Part shown: positions 51,242 to 60,779 of the stretch, one piece after another | Numbering within the stretch: position 1 is the stretch's first letter | How the letters are laid out: each line of letters opens with the position of its first letter | Assembly (NCBI GenBank): GCA_910583995.1 | Contig: CAJTYW010000004.1 | Span: 62,001-126,000, forward strand | Source: an uncultured Christensenella sp. | GTDB taxonomy: Bacteria; Bacillota; Clostridia; Christensenellales; UBA3700 | Reading direction: 5' to 3' | Length of the DNA: 64,000 bases | Program-made: the position numbers and the translations under genes | Notes under the pieces: model-generated | What the model saw: the letters and a program-made list of their open reading frames with translations, nothing else | What the model was told of the DNA's origin: nothing | The model's database searches: none

Positions 51242-52915
51242 TTATCCCTCCAACACTTCTACAATCGGTTTTTTGGAAATTCGCCAGCTACAACCAATAG
51301 CATAAACAAAACCGACGACAAACAACAACGCCATAACAACAAGCAATGTAATAGGAATAATTCCCCAACTTATCGAAATAACTATGCTACTTGCTTCTGC
51401 AAATCCGATTGCAATGCCACCTGCAAACATATTATCAAATAATAATTTTATAGCAATACAAATTGCACCACCGATTATTGCAATCCATATAAATGCAAAT
51501 GTAAATACTCTTAACACTTCAAACAGGTACAATTTAGGAATTACACTAGATTTAGCACCAATGGCACGCATTACACCCAAATAGTTTTTCCTTGAATTAA
51601 CGCTGTGCATAATTGTATTAAACAAGTTAACTAATGCCGCAAACAAGATAATTCCTGCAAAAACACTTGCTACACTCAACAAAATTGTAACAATCATATT
51701 AATCATAACAAAATTTTGATAATATGGTGATGCAATACTACTTCCCATTTCAAAAGCCAATTTTGACTCATAGTCAGTCTTATAATATTGGTACATTTTT
51801 GACATTACACTAGATAACTCGCCGTAAGGATTTAATGAACCTTTATTAGGTATAAACTTATAAAAATTCTTTTCCATTGCATAAATTGTATTATTATCTT
51901 TCATAGAAAAATAAGTATATGGTGAATAATCATCTGCTCCCGGGAAAACATAATTATAAGCTTTATTATTTTTTTCTTCAACATTACCAAAATCACAAAT
52001 ATATCTAATATAACCATCTTGGTAACTTTGTGAAATTGAGTTAGTTATAGCAGGACTACCGCCTGTACTATAATAAGATGCACCCGATACAATAATGTCT
52101 GCAGTATTTATCTCGTTTGAATTTCGCATAGAAACATCGCTTATCTTACCGCTTCCTATTATACCTACAACTTCAAATTCTCTTAATAAATAGTGGTCAA
52201 CATAATTTGTTTCAACACCATTTATTTTAAAAGTATAAAAGCTACCAGCTTCACGCATTTCAATGCTTATTTTCTTTCCATAAACATCGTCTTCTGTAAG
52301 TCCTGCCAGTTTCAAATATCTACGACTTAAAATTACTTGCCTTGCACCATCTTCGGTAAAACCTTTATTATATGTATCACCCATTACGCCATAATCGGAT
52401 TTTTTAAGCAAATGCAAATTATTACTATCTACAACCGCAAGATTAGTGTACAATATCATTCCTTCTTCAACAACATCACTATTTCTTCTAAGCGGATAAA
52501 CTTTATCGTCTAAATGAATTCTCTCATAAATCTTATTATCATAGCCCGAATCATATTTGTTTTTATTCATCATTACATAATGCAATGAGTTTGGCATTTC
52601 TTGAGTTATAATATCATTACGGTCGTACATAAAATCTGTATTCCTTAAGTAGTTAGAACCCATAAAATCCATATCGTCCAAATTTATTGCGCCTTTAACA
52701 GCAAAATCTTTTTGTGAGCTAGTAAAAACCGCATATAATGCTTCAGGATTTTTATTTAATTGTGGCAAAATAGACGCATACAAAGCAATAATAGCAAATA
52801 TTACAGGCACGATAATTATCAAACTGATTGACATACCGCGAATTGTACTTCTAGTTGCTTTTTTTCTTGCTTTTAAACTTATTTTAGCCAGTCTCCAATA
52901 ATCGTTGATTTTCAT
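51242..52915 (-). CDS. FtsX/MacB-like ABC permease 1
   Basis: 557 aa. A TM helix at about 25-50 is followed by a large extracytoplasmic domain (about 55-390) and three C-terminal TM helices with the FtsX pattern (FAALVNLFNTIMHSVNSRKNYLGVMRAIGAKSSVI). Such permeases work as mechanotransmitters rather than classic importers. ATG follows GAGGTG. Confidence 0.88.
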   Translation of the reverse strand: MKINDYWRLAKISLKARKKATRSTIRGMSISLIIIVPVIFAIIALYASILPQLNKNPEALYAVFTSSQKDFAVKGAINLDDMDFMGSNYLRNTDFMYDRNDIITQEMPNSLHYVMMNKNKYDSGYDNKIYERIHLDDKVYPLRRNSDVVEEGMILYTNLAVVDSNNLHLLKKSDYGVMGDTYNKGFTEDGARQVILSRRYLKLAGLTEDDVYGKKISIEMREAGSFYTFKINGVETNYVDHYLLREFEVVGIIGSGKISDVSMRNSNEINTADIIVSGASYYSTGGSPAITNSISQSYQDGYIRYICDFGNVEEKNNKAYNYVFPGADDYSPYTYFSMKDNNTIYAMEKNFYKFIPNKGSLNPYGELSSVMSKMYQYYKTDYESKLAFEMGSSIASPYYQNFVMINMIVTILLSVASVFAGIILFAALVNLFNTIMHSVNSRKNYLGVMRAIGAKSSVIPKLYLFEVLRVFTFAFIWIAIIGGAICIAIKLLFDNMFAGGIAIGFAEASSIVISISWGIIPITLLVVMALLFVVGFVYAIGCSWRISKKPIVEVLEG

Positions 52916-52916
52916 A

Positions 52917-54200
52917 TTAATTCACCTCACTTATTACGGAAACAACGTCCATTTTACTTATTCTGTTTAATGATTTTATAGTAAACAGAATTACCATACC
53001 CGTCAGTATTGCAAATACTGCAATAGGAATATAAAATGGCATACTTAAAGTTACTCCAAATCCCATACTTTGAAGTGCAGTTGCAAGCAACGGATTAATT
53101 GCATACAAAACTCCAATAGTCACGGCGGTAGCAAGACAAATACTTATAAAAATCATTATAATTGCTTGAATTCTTACTATGCTTTTTACAACACTATTTC
53201 TCATACCAATAGCTTTCATCATACCAAAGAATTTTGCATTTTGTTCTACAGTAATCTGAATTGAGTTAGATACACAACCAATGCTAAGTAGAATGATTAT
53301 AACTGAAATTACCACAACAGCAATAATAATCAAGGAAGTAAATAGCATAGCCATATTTCTACCTTCAACCGCATCTGAATATACTTTTAAACCTGATGGA
53401 TTGTTTTTATAATGGTATTCATTATTTGCTTTTATAAAACTATTTATTTTGTTTAATTTTGAAATAGATGTTCCTTCAACAATATTTGACTCTGTGAAAT
53501 GTATTTTATTGATTTTGACACCATTATCCAATGCGTATTGATAATCAAAAAGTATACTATCACTTTCATAATAACTAGAATTATACTCTACAATACCTGC
53601 TACAGTCATTTTAAGCACCGTAAAGCTAGGGTCATTAGCATATCTGCCTTCTTTATAAACTTTCAAATTAATAGTATCACCAACATAAATATTGTTGTTT
53701 TCTGAAAAACTATTGTTTATCCAAATATTTGTTTTGCCCGCATCACTTTTATTCCACAACCTGCCGTCAATCAAATAATTATAAGTGCCTGACAAAATAT
53801 TATTTGATGTATCAAACATAACAATATCTGCAAAACTATTAAGATTATCAAGCTCTAAAAATTCAAATTCTGAACTTAATGTCATATTTTGCAAAAATGG
53901 ATAATCAACTTTAATGGTTTCCTTATAATTTTCTACAGCTACTTTGTCAAAAAAATTCTCTCTGCTGTGATTGCCTGTCGCACTATCATAAAACATTGGA
54001 TATTCAATTTTTAAGTCGGCAACACTCATAGAAGTATCTTTCCAAACATCATTTATTGCACCTGCAAAGTTAATACCAACCGATGCCACAATTACAATAA
54101 TTGTAGACAATATAAATAACACTAATGTAACAAGCAAAGTTCTTAATTTATTGTTAAAAATGTTATGTATTGATATCCTTAAAATATCCCAAAACTTCAT
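52917..54200 (-). CDS. FtsX/MacB-like ABC permease 2
   Basis: 427 aa. N-terminal TM (about 15-40), extracytoplasmic MacB-type domain, then three TM helices with NSIQITVEQNAKFFGMMKAIGMRNSVV. Together with permease 1 it would form a heterodimer on the MacB-like ATPase. Gap of one base to permease 1. Confidence 0.88.
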   Translation of the reverse strand: MKFWDILRISIHNIFNNKLRTLLVTLVLFILSTIIVIVASVGINFAGAINDVWKDTSMSVADLKIEYPMFYDSATGNHSRENFFDKVAVENYKETIKVDYPFLQNMTLSSEFEFLELDNLNSFADIVMFDTSNNILSGTYNYLIDGRLWNKSDAGKTNIWINNSFSENNNIYVGDTINLKVYKEGRYANDPSFTVLKMTVAGIVEYNSSYYESDSILFDYQYALDNGVKINKIHFTESNIVEGTSISKLNKINSFIKANNEYHYKNNPSGLKVYSDAVEGRNMAMLFTSLIIIAVVVISVIIILLSIGCVSNSIQITVEQNAKFFGMMKAIGMRNSVVKSIVRIQAIIMIFISICLATAVTIGVLYAINPLLATALQSMGFGVTLSMPFYIPIAVFAILTGMVILFTIKSLNRISKMDVVSVISEVN

Positions 54201-54209
54201 ATTACACTC

Positions 54210-55097
54210 CTATTTTATACCATCGACTTGGTTACTTTCCAAAACATTATCAGCAACTTGTGCTGTTTCAGTTTTTGCACTTGTGGTCTCTTCAACCTTA
54301 GCTGGCTTTGAATTATCAACTTTTTTAGTTTCAATTTCTTCTTGCGGTTGTTCTGTTTTCTCTTTCAAATTACCATCTTCGTCATAGTCACTCTCGTGTT
54401 GAGCTGCTTTTTTGGTAGCTTCGTCGTTTTCTATAATATTAGCAACAACACCATCTTTTATTTCTACCATTATGTCTGTTTTTCTTGCATCATCTATGTT
54501 ATGTGTTACAAGCAAAACTGTTTTTCCGCTATCACAAATTTTTTGTAACAATGCAATAACTTCACTACCATTTTGGCTATCCAAGTTACCTGTAGGTTCG
54601 TCCGCCAAAATAATATCCGGGTCAAAAACCAACGCTCTTGCAATAGATACACGTTGTTTTTGTCCACCTGAAAGCTCACTTGCTTTTTTATTAGCCTTAT
54701 CTGTTAAGTTTAAGCTTTCAATTGCTTGCATAGCTTTTTCTTCGCGAACTTTACGATTAACACCCGCGATTGTCATAGGCATAGCGACATTTTCAAGGAC
54801 TGTAAATGTAGGTTCTAAATAGAAAGACTGAAAAATATAGCCTATCTTTTTATTGCGATAATCTGCAAGTTGATTGGCAGTTTTGTTATTTAAAACTTCC
54901 CCATCAATTTCAATCTCGCCCGAAGTGCAGGAATCCAAAGCTCCAACAATGTTCATAAGTGTAGATTTACCACTACCAGACTTTCCGACAATTGCGATAA
55001 ATTTACCATTTGGCAACTCCAAATTAACATCTTTAAGAGCGTGAACGGCACTATCACCCTTACCATAAATTTTGTTTACATTTGTTAATTTAATCAT
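54210..55097 (-). CDS. MacB/LolD-like ABC ATPase with acidic C-terminal tail
   Basis: Residues 1-225 are a complete ATPase: Walker A GKSGSGKST, Q-loop YIFQSFYLEP, signature LSGGQKQRVSIARALV, Walker B DIILADEPTGNLD, H-loop LVTHN. The last ~70 residues (ENDEATKKAAQHESDYDEDG... to VDGIK) are acidic, low-complexity and not usual for the family. ATG follows GGAGG. Confidence 0.92.
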   Translation of the reverse strand: MIKLTNVNKIYGKGDSAVHALKDVNLELPNGKFIAIVGKSGSGKSTLMNIVGALDSCTSGEIEIDGEVLNNKTANQLADYRNKKIGYIFQSFYLEPTFTVLENVAMPMTIAGVNRKVREEKAMQAIESLNLTDKANKKASELSGGQKQRVSIARALVFDPDIILADEPTGNLDSQNGSEVIALLQKICDSGKTVLLVTHNIDDARKTDIMVEIKDGVVANIIENDEATKKAAQHESDYDEDGNLKEKTEQPQEEIETKKVDNSKPAKVEETTSAKTETAQVADNVLESNQVDGIK

Positions 55098-55206
55098 ACT
55101 ACCTCCATTTTTACAATTTCTATCTGCAACTAAATTAATTTTATTTATATATAACTTTATTACTTATATTAAACCATAAAAACAAACAAAAAACAAGCCT
55201 AAATGT

Positions 55207-55237
55207 AAAATTGGAAATTTATATGTCAATTTTGGAA
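55207..55237. repeat. 31-bp conserved motif, copy 2
   Basis: Same motif as 32282-32312 with one A/T change (AAAATTGGAAATTTATATG then TCAATTTTGGAA), 110 bp before the ABC ATPase start. The wider 55098-55704 gap also holds element copy 3, one CGATTTTTGA motif and the guaB terminator; no gene. Confidence 0.8.
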
Positions 55238-55330
55238 AGTTTTATATAAGCAATATTCGCAATTAATACCGATTTTTGATTGGTTTTTTATAAAAATACT
55301 ATTAAATAGAAAAAAATATATTTTTTTTAC

Positions 55331-55496
55331 TGTCAGTAAAAGTATACTTTTTCTGACGCCAAATATTGACATTTAATTTAAAATATGTTATATTAAATTT
55401 AATAAAAACAATATATTTATCTTTAAATATAACTTTAATTTATAAATTTAATATTGTAGCAAAGTGTCAGAAAAAGTATACTTTTTCTGACACTTT
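55331..55496 (+). repeat. Palindrome-bounded element, copy 3 (166 bp)
   Basis: Left palindrome 55331-55358 (TGTCAGTAAAAGTATAC plus mirror, last base changed), right palindrome 55461-55496, identical in its core to copy 1. Inside: TTGACA-N17-TATATT and an AT-rich spacer similar to copy 2. No ORF. Confidence 0.87.
55366..55394 (+). promoter_or_regulatory. Sigma-A-type promoter inside element copy 3
   Basis: TTGACA, 17 bp, TATATT; predicted RNA of about 97 nt ending at the right palindrome. Confidence 0.65.
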
Positions 55497-55651
55497 ATTT
55501 ATAATTTGTGTAAAACATTTATTGTTTCTTTAAACGCCAATAAAAAATTTATTTATTATTAATTTAAAGTTTATATATATTTACGCATTATTATAATAAA
55601 AAATAATGATACATTATTTTATCTACTACTCTCTAAAATACAAATAAAAAC

Positions 55652-55682
55652 AAAAACTGCAACCTATTTAGTTGCAGTTTTT
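55652..55682 (-). terminator. Terminator of guaB
   Basis: Perfect 12-bp stem AAAAACTGCAAC with loop CTATTTA, 22 bp after the guaB stop. Confidence 0.88.
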
Positions 55683-55704
55683 ATTTTAATAATTATTCAA
55701 TATA

Positions 55705-57162
55705 TCAAACACCTTTAGTTGCATAGTTAGGAGCTTCCTTAGTTATGCTGATATCGTGTGGGTGGCTTTCGATAAGTGCTGCATTTGAAATTTTAACAAA
55801 TTGAGCATTCTTACGCAAAGCTTCAATATTCTCCATACCGCAATAACCCATACCGCTACGGATACCGCCTACAAGTTGGAATACAACTTCTTGCAAGCTA
55901 CCTCTAAATGGTACACGACCTTCAACACCTTCTGGAACAAGCTTTTTAGCATTTGTTTGGAAATATCTATCTTTACTACCATTGTTCATAGCACCAAGAG
56001 AACCCATACCACGATAAACTTTAAAGCTTCTGCCTTGGAACATTTCAATCTCACCTGGAGTTTCTTGAGTACCTGCAAATAGGCTACCAATCATAACTGC
56101 ACTTGCACCTGCACCCAAAGCTTTAACTATATCACCACTAAATTTAATACCGCCGTCAGCGATAATTCTTTTGCCCATTTTATCTGCCATTTCAGCACAA
56201 TTCATAACTGCAGTCATTTGTGGAACACCTATACCTGCAATAATTCTTGTTGTACAGATTGAGCCTGGTCCAATACCAACTTTAACAACGTCTGCACCAC
56301 TATCAATAAGAGCTTTTGTAGCTTCAGCAGTTGCAACGTTACCTGCACAAAGGTTAAGATTAGGAAATTTAGCTTTAACCTTTTTAACCATATCCAAAAC
56401 GCCTTGGTTATGACCGTGAGCAGTATCAATTGTGATAAGGTCAACTTTTGCACGAACAAGTTCTTCAACTCTTTCCATAGTGTCTGCAGTTACACCTACA
56501 GCAGCACCTGCAAGCAGTCTACCATTGCTATCTTTAGCACTGTTTGGATATTGAATAGCTTTTTCGATATCTTTAATAGTAATTAAACCTTTTAGATTAT
56601 TTTTTTCGTCTACTATAGGAAGTTTTTCAATTCTGTGTTTGCAAAGAATTTTTTGAGCTTCTTCCAAAGTAGTGCCTTGTTTTGCAGTAATAAGATTTTC
56701 ACTTGTCATAACATCACAAATTTTTTGAGTGAAGTCTGTTTCAAATCTTAAGTCACGGTTTGTAATAATACCAACCAATTTTCCGTCAACAGTGATAGGA
56801 ACACCGCTGATTCTATATTTTCTCATAAGGTTGTTAGCATCTTCCAAAGTATTATTAGGGCTTAGGAAGAATGGGTCAGTAATAACGCCGTGTTCACTTC
56901 TTTTAACTCTGTCAACGTGCAATGCTTGCTCAGCAATTGACAAGTTTTTATGAATCATACCAATACCACCTTCACGGGCGATTGCAATAGCAAGTTCATA
57001 CTCTGTAACTGTATCCATACTTGCACTAAGCAATGGAATATTCAATTTAATATCATCTGTCAATTTTGTTGCAAGACTTACTGAATTAGGCAAAACATTT
57101 GAATATTGTGGAATAAGCAGCACATCATCAAAAGTTAACCCTTCACCTATAATTTTGTTCAT
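55705..57162 (-). CDS. guaB: IMP dehydrogenase
   Basis: Oxidises IMP to XMP, the committed GTP-synthesis step. The 485-aa protein has two CBS domains inserted at about 90-210 (GVPITVDGKLVGIITNRDLRF; KLPIVDEKNNLKGLITIKDI), the IMP loop GIGPGSICTTRIIAGIGVPQ with the catalytic Cys near residue 303, and the flap with GAMNNGS and EGVEGRVP. ATG follows AAGGAG. Confidence 0.98.
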   Translation of the reverse strand: MNKIIGEGLTFDDVLLIPQYSNVLPNSVSLATKLTDDIKLNIPLLSASMDTVTEYELAIAIAREGGIGMIHKNLSIAEQALHVDRVKRSEHGVITDPFFLSPNNTLEDANNLMRKYRISGVPITVDGKLVGIITNRDLRFETDFTQKICDVMTSENLITAKQGTTLEEAQKILCKHRIEKLPIVDEKNNLKGLITIKDIEKAIQYPNSAKDSNGRLLAGAAVGVTADTMERVEELVRAKVDLITIDTAHGHNQGVLDMVKKVKAKFPNLNLCAGNVATAEATKALIDSGADVVKVGIGPGSICTTRIIAGIGVPQMTAVMNCAEMADKMGKRIIADGGIKFSGDIVKALGAGASAVMIGSLFAGTQETPGEIEMFQGRSFKVYRGMGSLGAMNNGSKDRYFQTNAKKLVPEGVEGRVPFRGSLQEVVFQLVGGIRSGMGYCGMENIEALRKNAQFVKISNAALIESHPHDISITKEAPNYATKGV

Positions 57163-57475
57163 AAATGCTATCTCCTTATGTATAAAACGATATATTTAAT
57201 ATATTTTAATAGATAAAACAAAAAAAGTCAAACAAATAATAGCGTGGATATTAAAAAAAGTTATTTTTTTATAAAAATCATTCTGCCGTGCTAGCGATTT
57301 TAATGAGCGGTAAAATTTTTATCAAAATTTATCTTACCTAATGCGATATTTTTAATAAAACAATACGATTTTCGTTTGAAATATTTTGTTTTTGTAAAAA
57401 TTTGTAAACAAATATTAAACTTTTTTGCCATATCACATATAATAATAAAATAAACAAAATTTTTGCATTTGCCTA

Positions 57476-57504
57476 TTGATTTTAAACAAAATGTATGTTA
57501 TACT
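57476..57504 (+). promoter_or_regulatory. Promoter of the GH3 gene
   Basis: TTGATT, 17 bp, TATACT, about 105 bp ahead of the start codon. It lies in the 448-bp divergent gap with guaB, otherwise AT-rich without visible genes. Confidence 0.7.
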
Positions 57505-57610
57505 ATGCTTATAATGCGATAATTATATATAATAAATTAAAAAATGATTTTTATTTAATAACAAATAGTTATTAGATGTGCATAATTCGGAGCACCGAAA
57601 CGGAGGATAT

Positions 57611-60517
57611 ATGAAAAATAAAATTCACAGCCTAATCACAAATATGACCTTGTTTGAAAAAGCATCTTTATGTAGTGGTCAGACCTTTTGGGAAACTAAG
57701 TCTGTTGACAGACTTAATATACCGTCAATTATGATGTCTGACGGACCTCACGGACTAAGAAAAGAAAACAATGACGATGCAGACAATGTTGCATTAAAAA
57801 GCAGTTACCCTGCAACAAGTTTTCCGCCTGCTGTCAATATGGCATCAACTTGGAATCCTGAGCTTATTGAAAAAGTCGGCAAGGCGCTTGGTGAACAATG
57901 TATAAATCAAAATATCGATGTTATTTTAGGACCTGGTACAAATATCAAAAGGTCTCCGCTTTGCGGCAGAAACTTTGAGTATTTTTCCGAAGACCCATTC
58001 CTTGCAGGTAAAATGGCAAGTGGATATATTAAAGGTACAAAAACTACTGGTGTAGGCACTTCCCTAAAACACTTTGCCGTTAACAGTCAGGAATCTAATC
58101 GTATGACTATTAACGAAGTTGTTGACGAAAGAGCTTTGAGAGAAATTTATTTGACTCCATTTGAAATTGCGGTAAAGGAATCTCAACCTGAAACAGTAAT
58201 GTGCAGTTATAACAGAATAAACGGCGTTTACAGCTCAGACAACAAATACTTACTAACCGATATTTTAAGAAATGAATGGGGCTTTGAAGGTTTAGTTGTT
58301 TCAGACTGGAATGCTTTGAATGACCGCGTACAAGGTATTATTGCAGGTATGGATTTGGAAATGCCAAGTTGCGGTGGCAGAACAGATAAAGAAATTGTTA
58401 AGGCAGTGCTTGACGGAACTCTTGCAGAAGCTGACTTAGACATTGTTGTTGAAAGAATTTTGACTTTAATTTTTAAAGTTGTTGATGCGCGTGACGACGG
58501 ATATTTTTACAATTATCGCGACGGCCACAGTCTAGCAAGACGCGTTGCAGACGAGTCTATTGTACTTATGAAAAACAGCAAAAATGCTCTTCCTATCGAC
58601 CACACTAGCAAGATTGCGGTTATTGGTAGTCTTGCAAAAACTATTCGTTATCAAGGTGCAGGTAGTTCAAGAATCAATCCTTACAATCTAGTAAGCTTTA
58701 CCGATTATTTGGATAGCCATAAGTTGCAATACGACTATAAAGAAGGCTATAAATTAACTAATGACGGCTATGACGAAACTTTGTTTAACGAAGCAATAGA
58801 ATGTGCTAAAAACAACGAAAAAGTCGTTTTGTTTGTAGGTTTGACAGACTCTTATGAGTGCGAAGGTTATGACCGTAAAGATATGACAATACCTACAAGC
58901 CATAGCAAATTGATAGAAGCTATATCTGAAGTTAATGACAACTTGATTGTTGTATTACTTGGTGGCTCACCTGTTGAAATGCCTTGGATAGACAAAGTAC
59001 ATACACTACTTAACGCATACTTGCCAGGTGAAGCTGCAGGCGAAGCAATTGCAGACATTATTTATGGTATTGTTAACCCAAGCGGTAAACTTGCAGAGAC
59101 ATACCCTATCAAGCTTGAAGATTATATCGGTTCAAAATACTATGTAGGTGCACCAAAAACAAGCGAACACCGTGAAGGTATGTTTGTTGGTTACAGATAT
59201 TACGATTCTAGCAACAAACCAGTACAATTCCCATTCGGTCACGGCTTAAGCTACACTACTTTTGAATATTCAGACATTAAATTATCAAGCGATAAAATAA
59301 ATGAAAATGACAAGTTGACTATCACCTTCAATATCAAAAACACAGGTAATATGGACGGTGCGGAAGTTGCTCAAGTGTATGTAAAAGATATTGAAAGCAG
59401 TATATTTAGACCTGAAAAGGAACTTAAAGGCTTTAAAAAAGTATTCCTAAAAGCAGGCGAAACACAATCCGTTTCAATTGAGCTTGACAAACGCAGCTTT
59501 GCTTACTACAATGTAAATATTAAAGACTGGGCAGTTGAAAGCGGTGATTTTGAGATTATGGTTGGTGCGTCTTCAAGAGACATCAAACTAAGCACTATAG
59601 TAAATGTTACAAGCGATAGCACAATCACTCACCCAGACTACAGAGAAACTGCACCTGTTTACTACAATTTAGAAAATGCAGAAGAAATCCCTGTGGAACA
59701 ATTTGAAGCTGTATATGGCGACAAAATGCCACCAAATATGCCAGCTAAGCGCGGTGAATTTGATAAAAACACAACAATTGGTGAAATGAAATGTTGTATT
59801 ATCGGCAAGTTATTCTGCAAATTCGCCCCTGCTGTTATCAAAAGCCAAGTGCCTGACGCAGATATGACTACAATGCTTATGTTGCAACAAGGTATGGAAG
59901 AAATGCCAATGCGTGGTTTGTCAGGTGTTACTTCTGGACTTTTGGATAATATAGTAACAGAAGGTATTATTTTGTGGGGTAACAGACACAGAATGAAAGG
60001 CTTAGGCAAAATGTTAAAAGGCTTATTCCTATCATTAAAGAATATTAGAAACATTTCAAGTGAAAACAAAGTTACTCGTGAGAGAAAGAAGATAAGAGAA
60101 GAACAAAAACGCCTTAAGTTAGAAAGGAAAAAGCTTGTTCGTGACCAAGAAGACTACATTAAAACTCTTGAAAAAGAAATGGACGAGTTAAATAAGATTT
60201 TGAGAGATATTGACGACCCTGCTAAATTGAAAGAATATAAAACTCAACACAAGAAAAATATTCAAAATATCAAAACTAACATAGAAAATATTAAGGCTCA
60301 AAGCAAAATAGACCTTGATACTATGAAAAAGAAAGGCAGAATCGAACTTCAATCTAAAAGAACTGAAGAAAAAGAAATCAAAAAAGCTTTAAAAGATTAT
60401 CTACAAAATATGGATAACAACACAGATACTGAAGAAGAAAAGCAACATATAATTGCCCTTCTTACAGGCAAAAAACGCAATGTAGAAAGTGATACTGCTA
60501 CAGACGACAACGAATAA
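57611..60517 (+). CDS. GH3 beta-glycosidase with long coiled-coil C-terminus
   Basis: 968 aa. Domains: GH3 N-terminal barrel (about 10-300; MSDGPHGLRKE, GRNFEYFSEDPFLAG, KHFAVNSQE, nucleophile Asp near 231 in VVSDWNA), GH3 C-terminal domain (about 330-560), fibronectin-III-like domain (to about 690), a helical part (about 700-820), then a Lys/Glu-rich coiled coil (about 830-945) and acidic end. Such enzymes release glucose or other sugars from beta-glycosides. No signal peptide is present. Start ATG 57611 follows GGAGG; an upstream in-frame ATG at 57578 lacks one. Confidence 0.93.
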   Translation: MKNKIHSLITNMTLFEKASLCSGQTFWETKSVDRLNIPSIMMSDGPHGLRKENNDDADNVALKSSYPATSFPPAVNMASTWNPELIEKVGKALGEQCINQNIDVILGPGTNIKRSPLCGRNFEYFSEDPFLAGKMASGYIKGTKTTGVGTSLKHFAVNSQESNRMTINEVVDERALREIYLTPFEIAVKESQPETVMCSYNRINGVYSSDNKYLLTDILRNEWGFEGLVVSDWNALNDRVQGIIAGMDLEMPSCGGRTDKEIVKAVLDGTLAEADLDIVVERILTLIFKVVDARDDGYFYNYRDGHSLARRVADESIVLMKNSKNALPIDHTSKIAVIGSLAKTIRYQGAGSSRINPYNLVSFTDYLDSHKLQYDYKEGYKLTNDGYDETLFNEAIECAKNNEKVVLFVGLTDSYECEGYDRKDMTIPTSHSKLIEAISEVNDNLIVVLLGGSPVEMPWIDKVHTLLNAYLPGEAAGEAIADIIYGIVNPSGKLAETYPIKLEDYIGSKYYVGAPKTSEHREGMFVGYRYYDSSNKPVQFPFGHGLSYTTFEYSDIKLSSDKINENDKLTITFNIKNTGNMDGAEVAQVYVKDIESSIFRPEKELKGFKKVFLKAGETQSVSIELDKRSFAYYNVNIKDWAVESGDFEIMVGASSRDIKLSTIVNVTSDSTITHPDYRETAPVYYNLENAEEIPVEQFEAVYGDKMPPNMPAKRGEFDKNTTIGEMKCCIIGKLFCKFAPAVIKSQVPDADMTTMLMLQQGMEEMPMRGLSGVTSGLLDNIVTEGIILWGNRHRMKGLGKMLKGLFLSLKNIRNISSENKVTRERKKIREEQKRLKLERKKLVRDQEDYIKTLEKEMDELNKILRDIDDPAKLKEYKTQHKKNIQNIKTNIENIKAQSKIDLDTMKKKGRIELQSKRTEEKEIKKALKDYLQNMDNNTDTEEEKQHIIALLTGKKRNVESDTATDDNE

Positions 60518-60528
60518 TCAAATATTAT

Positions 60529-60558
60529 AACAGGCTAATTTGTTTAGCCTGTTATTTT
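60529..60558 (+). terminator. Terminator of the GH3 gene
   Basis: Stem AACAGGCTAA/TTAGCCTGTT, loop of 5 nt, tail ATTTTTA; 12 bp after the stop. Confidence 0.9.
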
Positions 60559-60703
60559 TATAATTTTGTTTTAACGCTACTCTTTTTTGACTTTGATACT
60601 GCAATACTCTTTATAATTAATACAATCTATAACAATTTGTAATTTAATGTAAAACATATATTTATATAACTTTTATTAAATATAATATATCTATAAAAAA
60701 TAA

Positions 60704-60736
60704 AAAGTACTCTATTGATTAAAATAGAGTACCTTT
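60704..60736. terminator. Hairpin, possible second terminator
   Basis: Stem GTACTCTATT/AATAGAGTAC with loop GATTAA and CTTTT tail; no gene end close by. Confidence 0.5.
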
Positions 60737-60779
60737 TGAAAGTATAAAAAGAAATTTATTGCCACTCATTATTACTTAC

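Noticed and set aside
13182..55496. CRISPR-like array from the repeated 28-bp palindromes
   Set aside because: The repeats are tens of kilobases apart with two per locus and no regular spacers or cas genes.
55705..57162. Purine riboswitch in front of guaB
   Set aside because: The short leader upstream of 57162 shows no purine-aptamer core or terminator hairpin.
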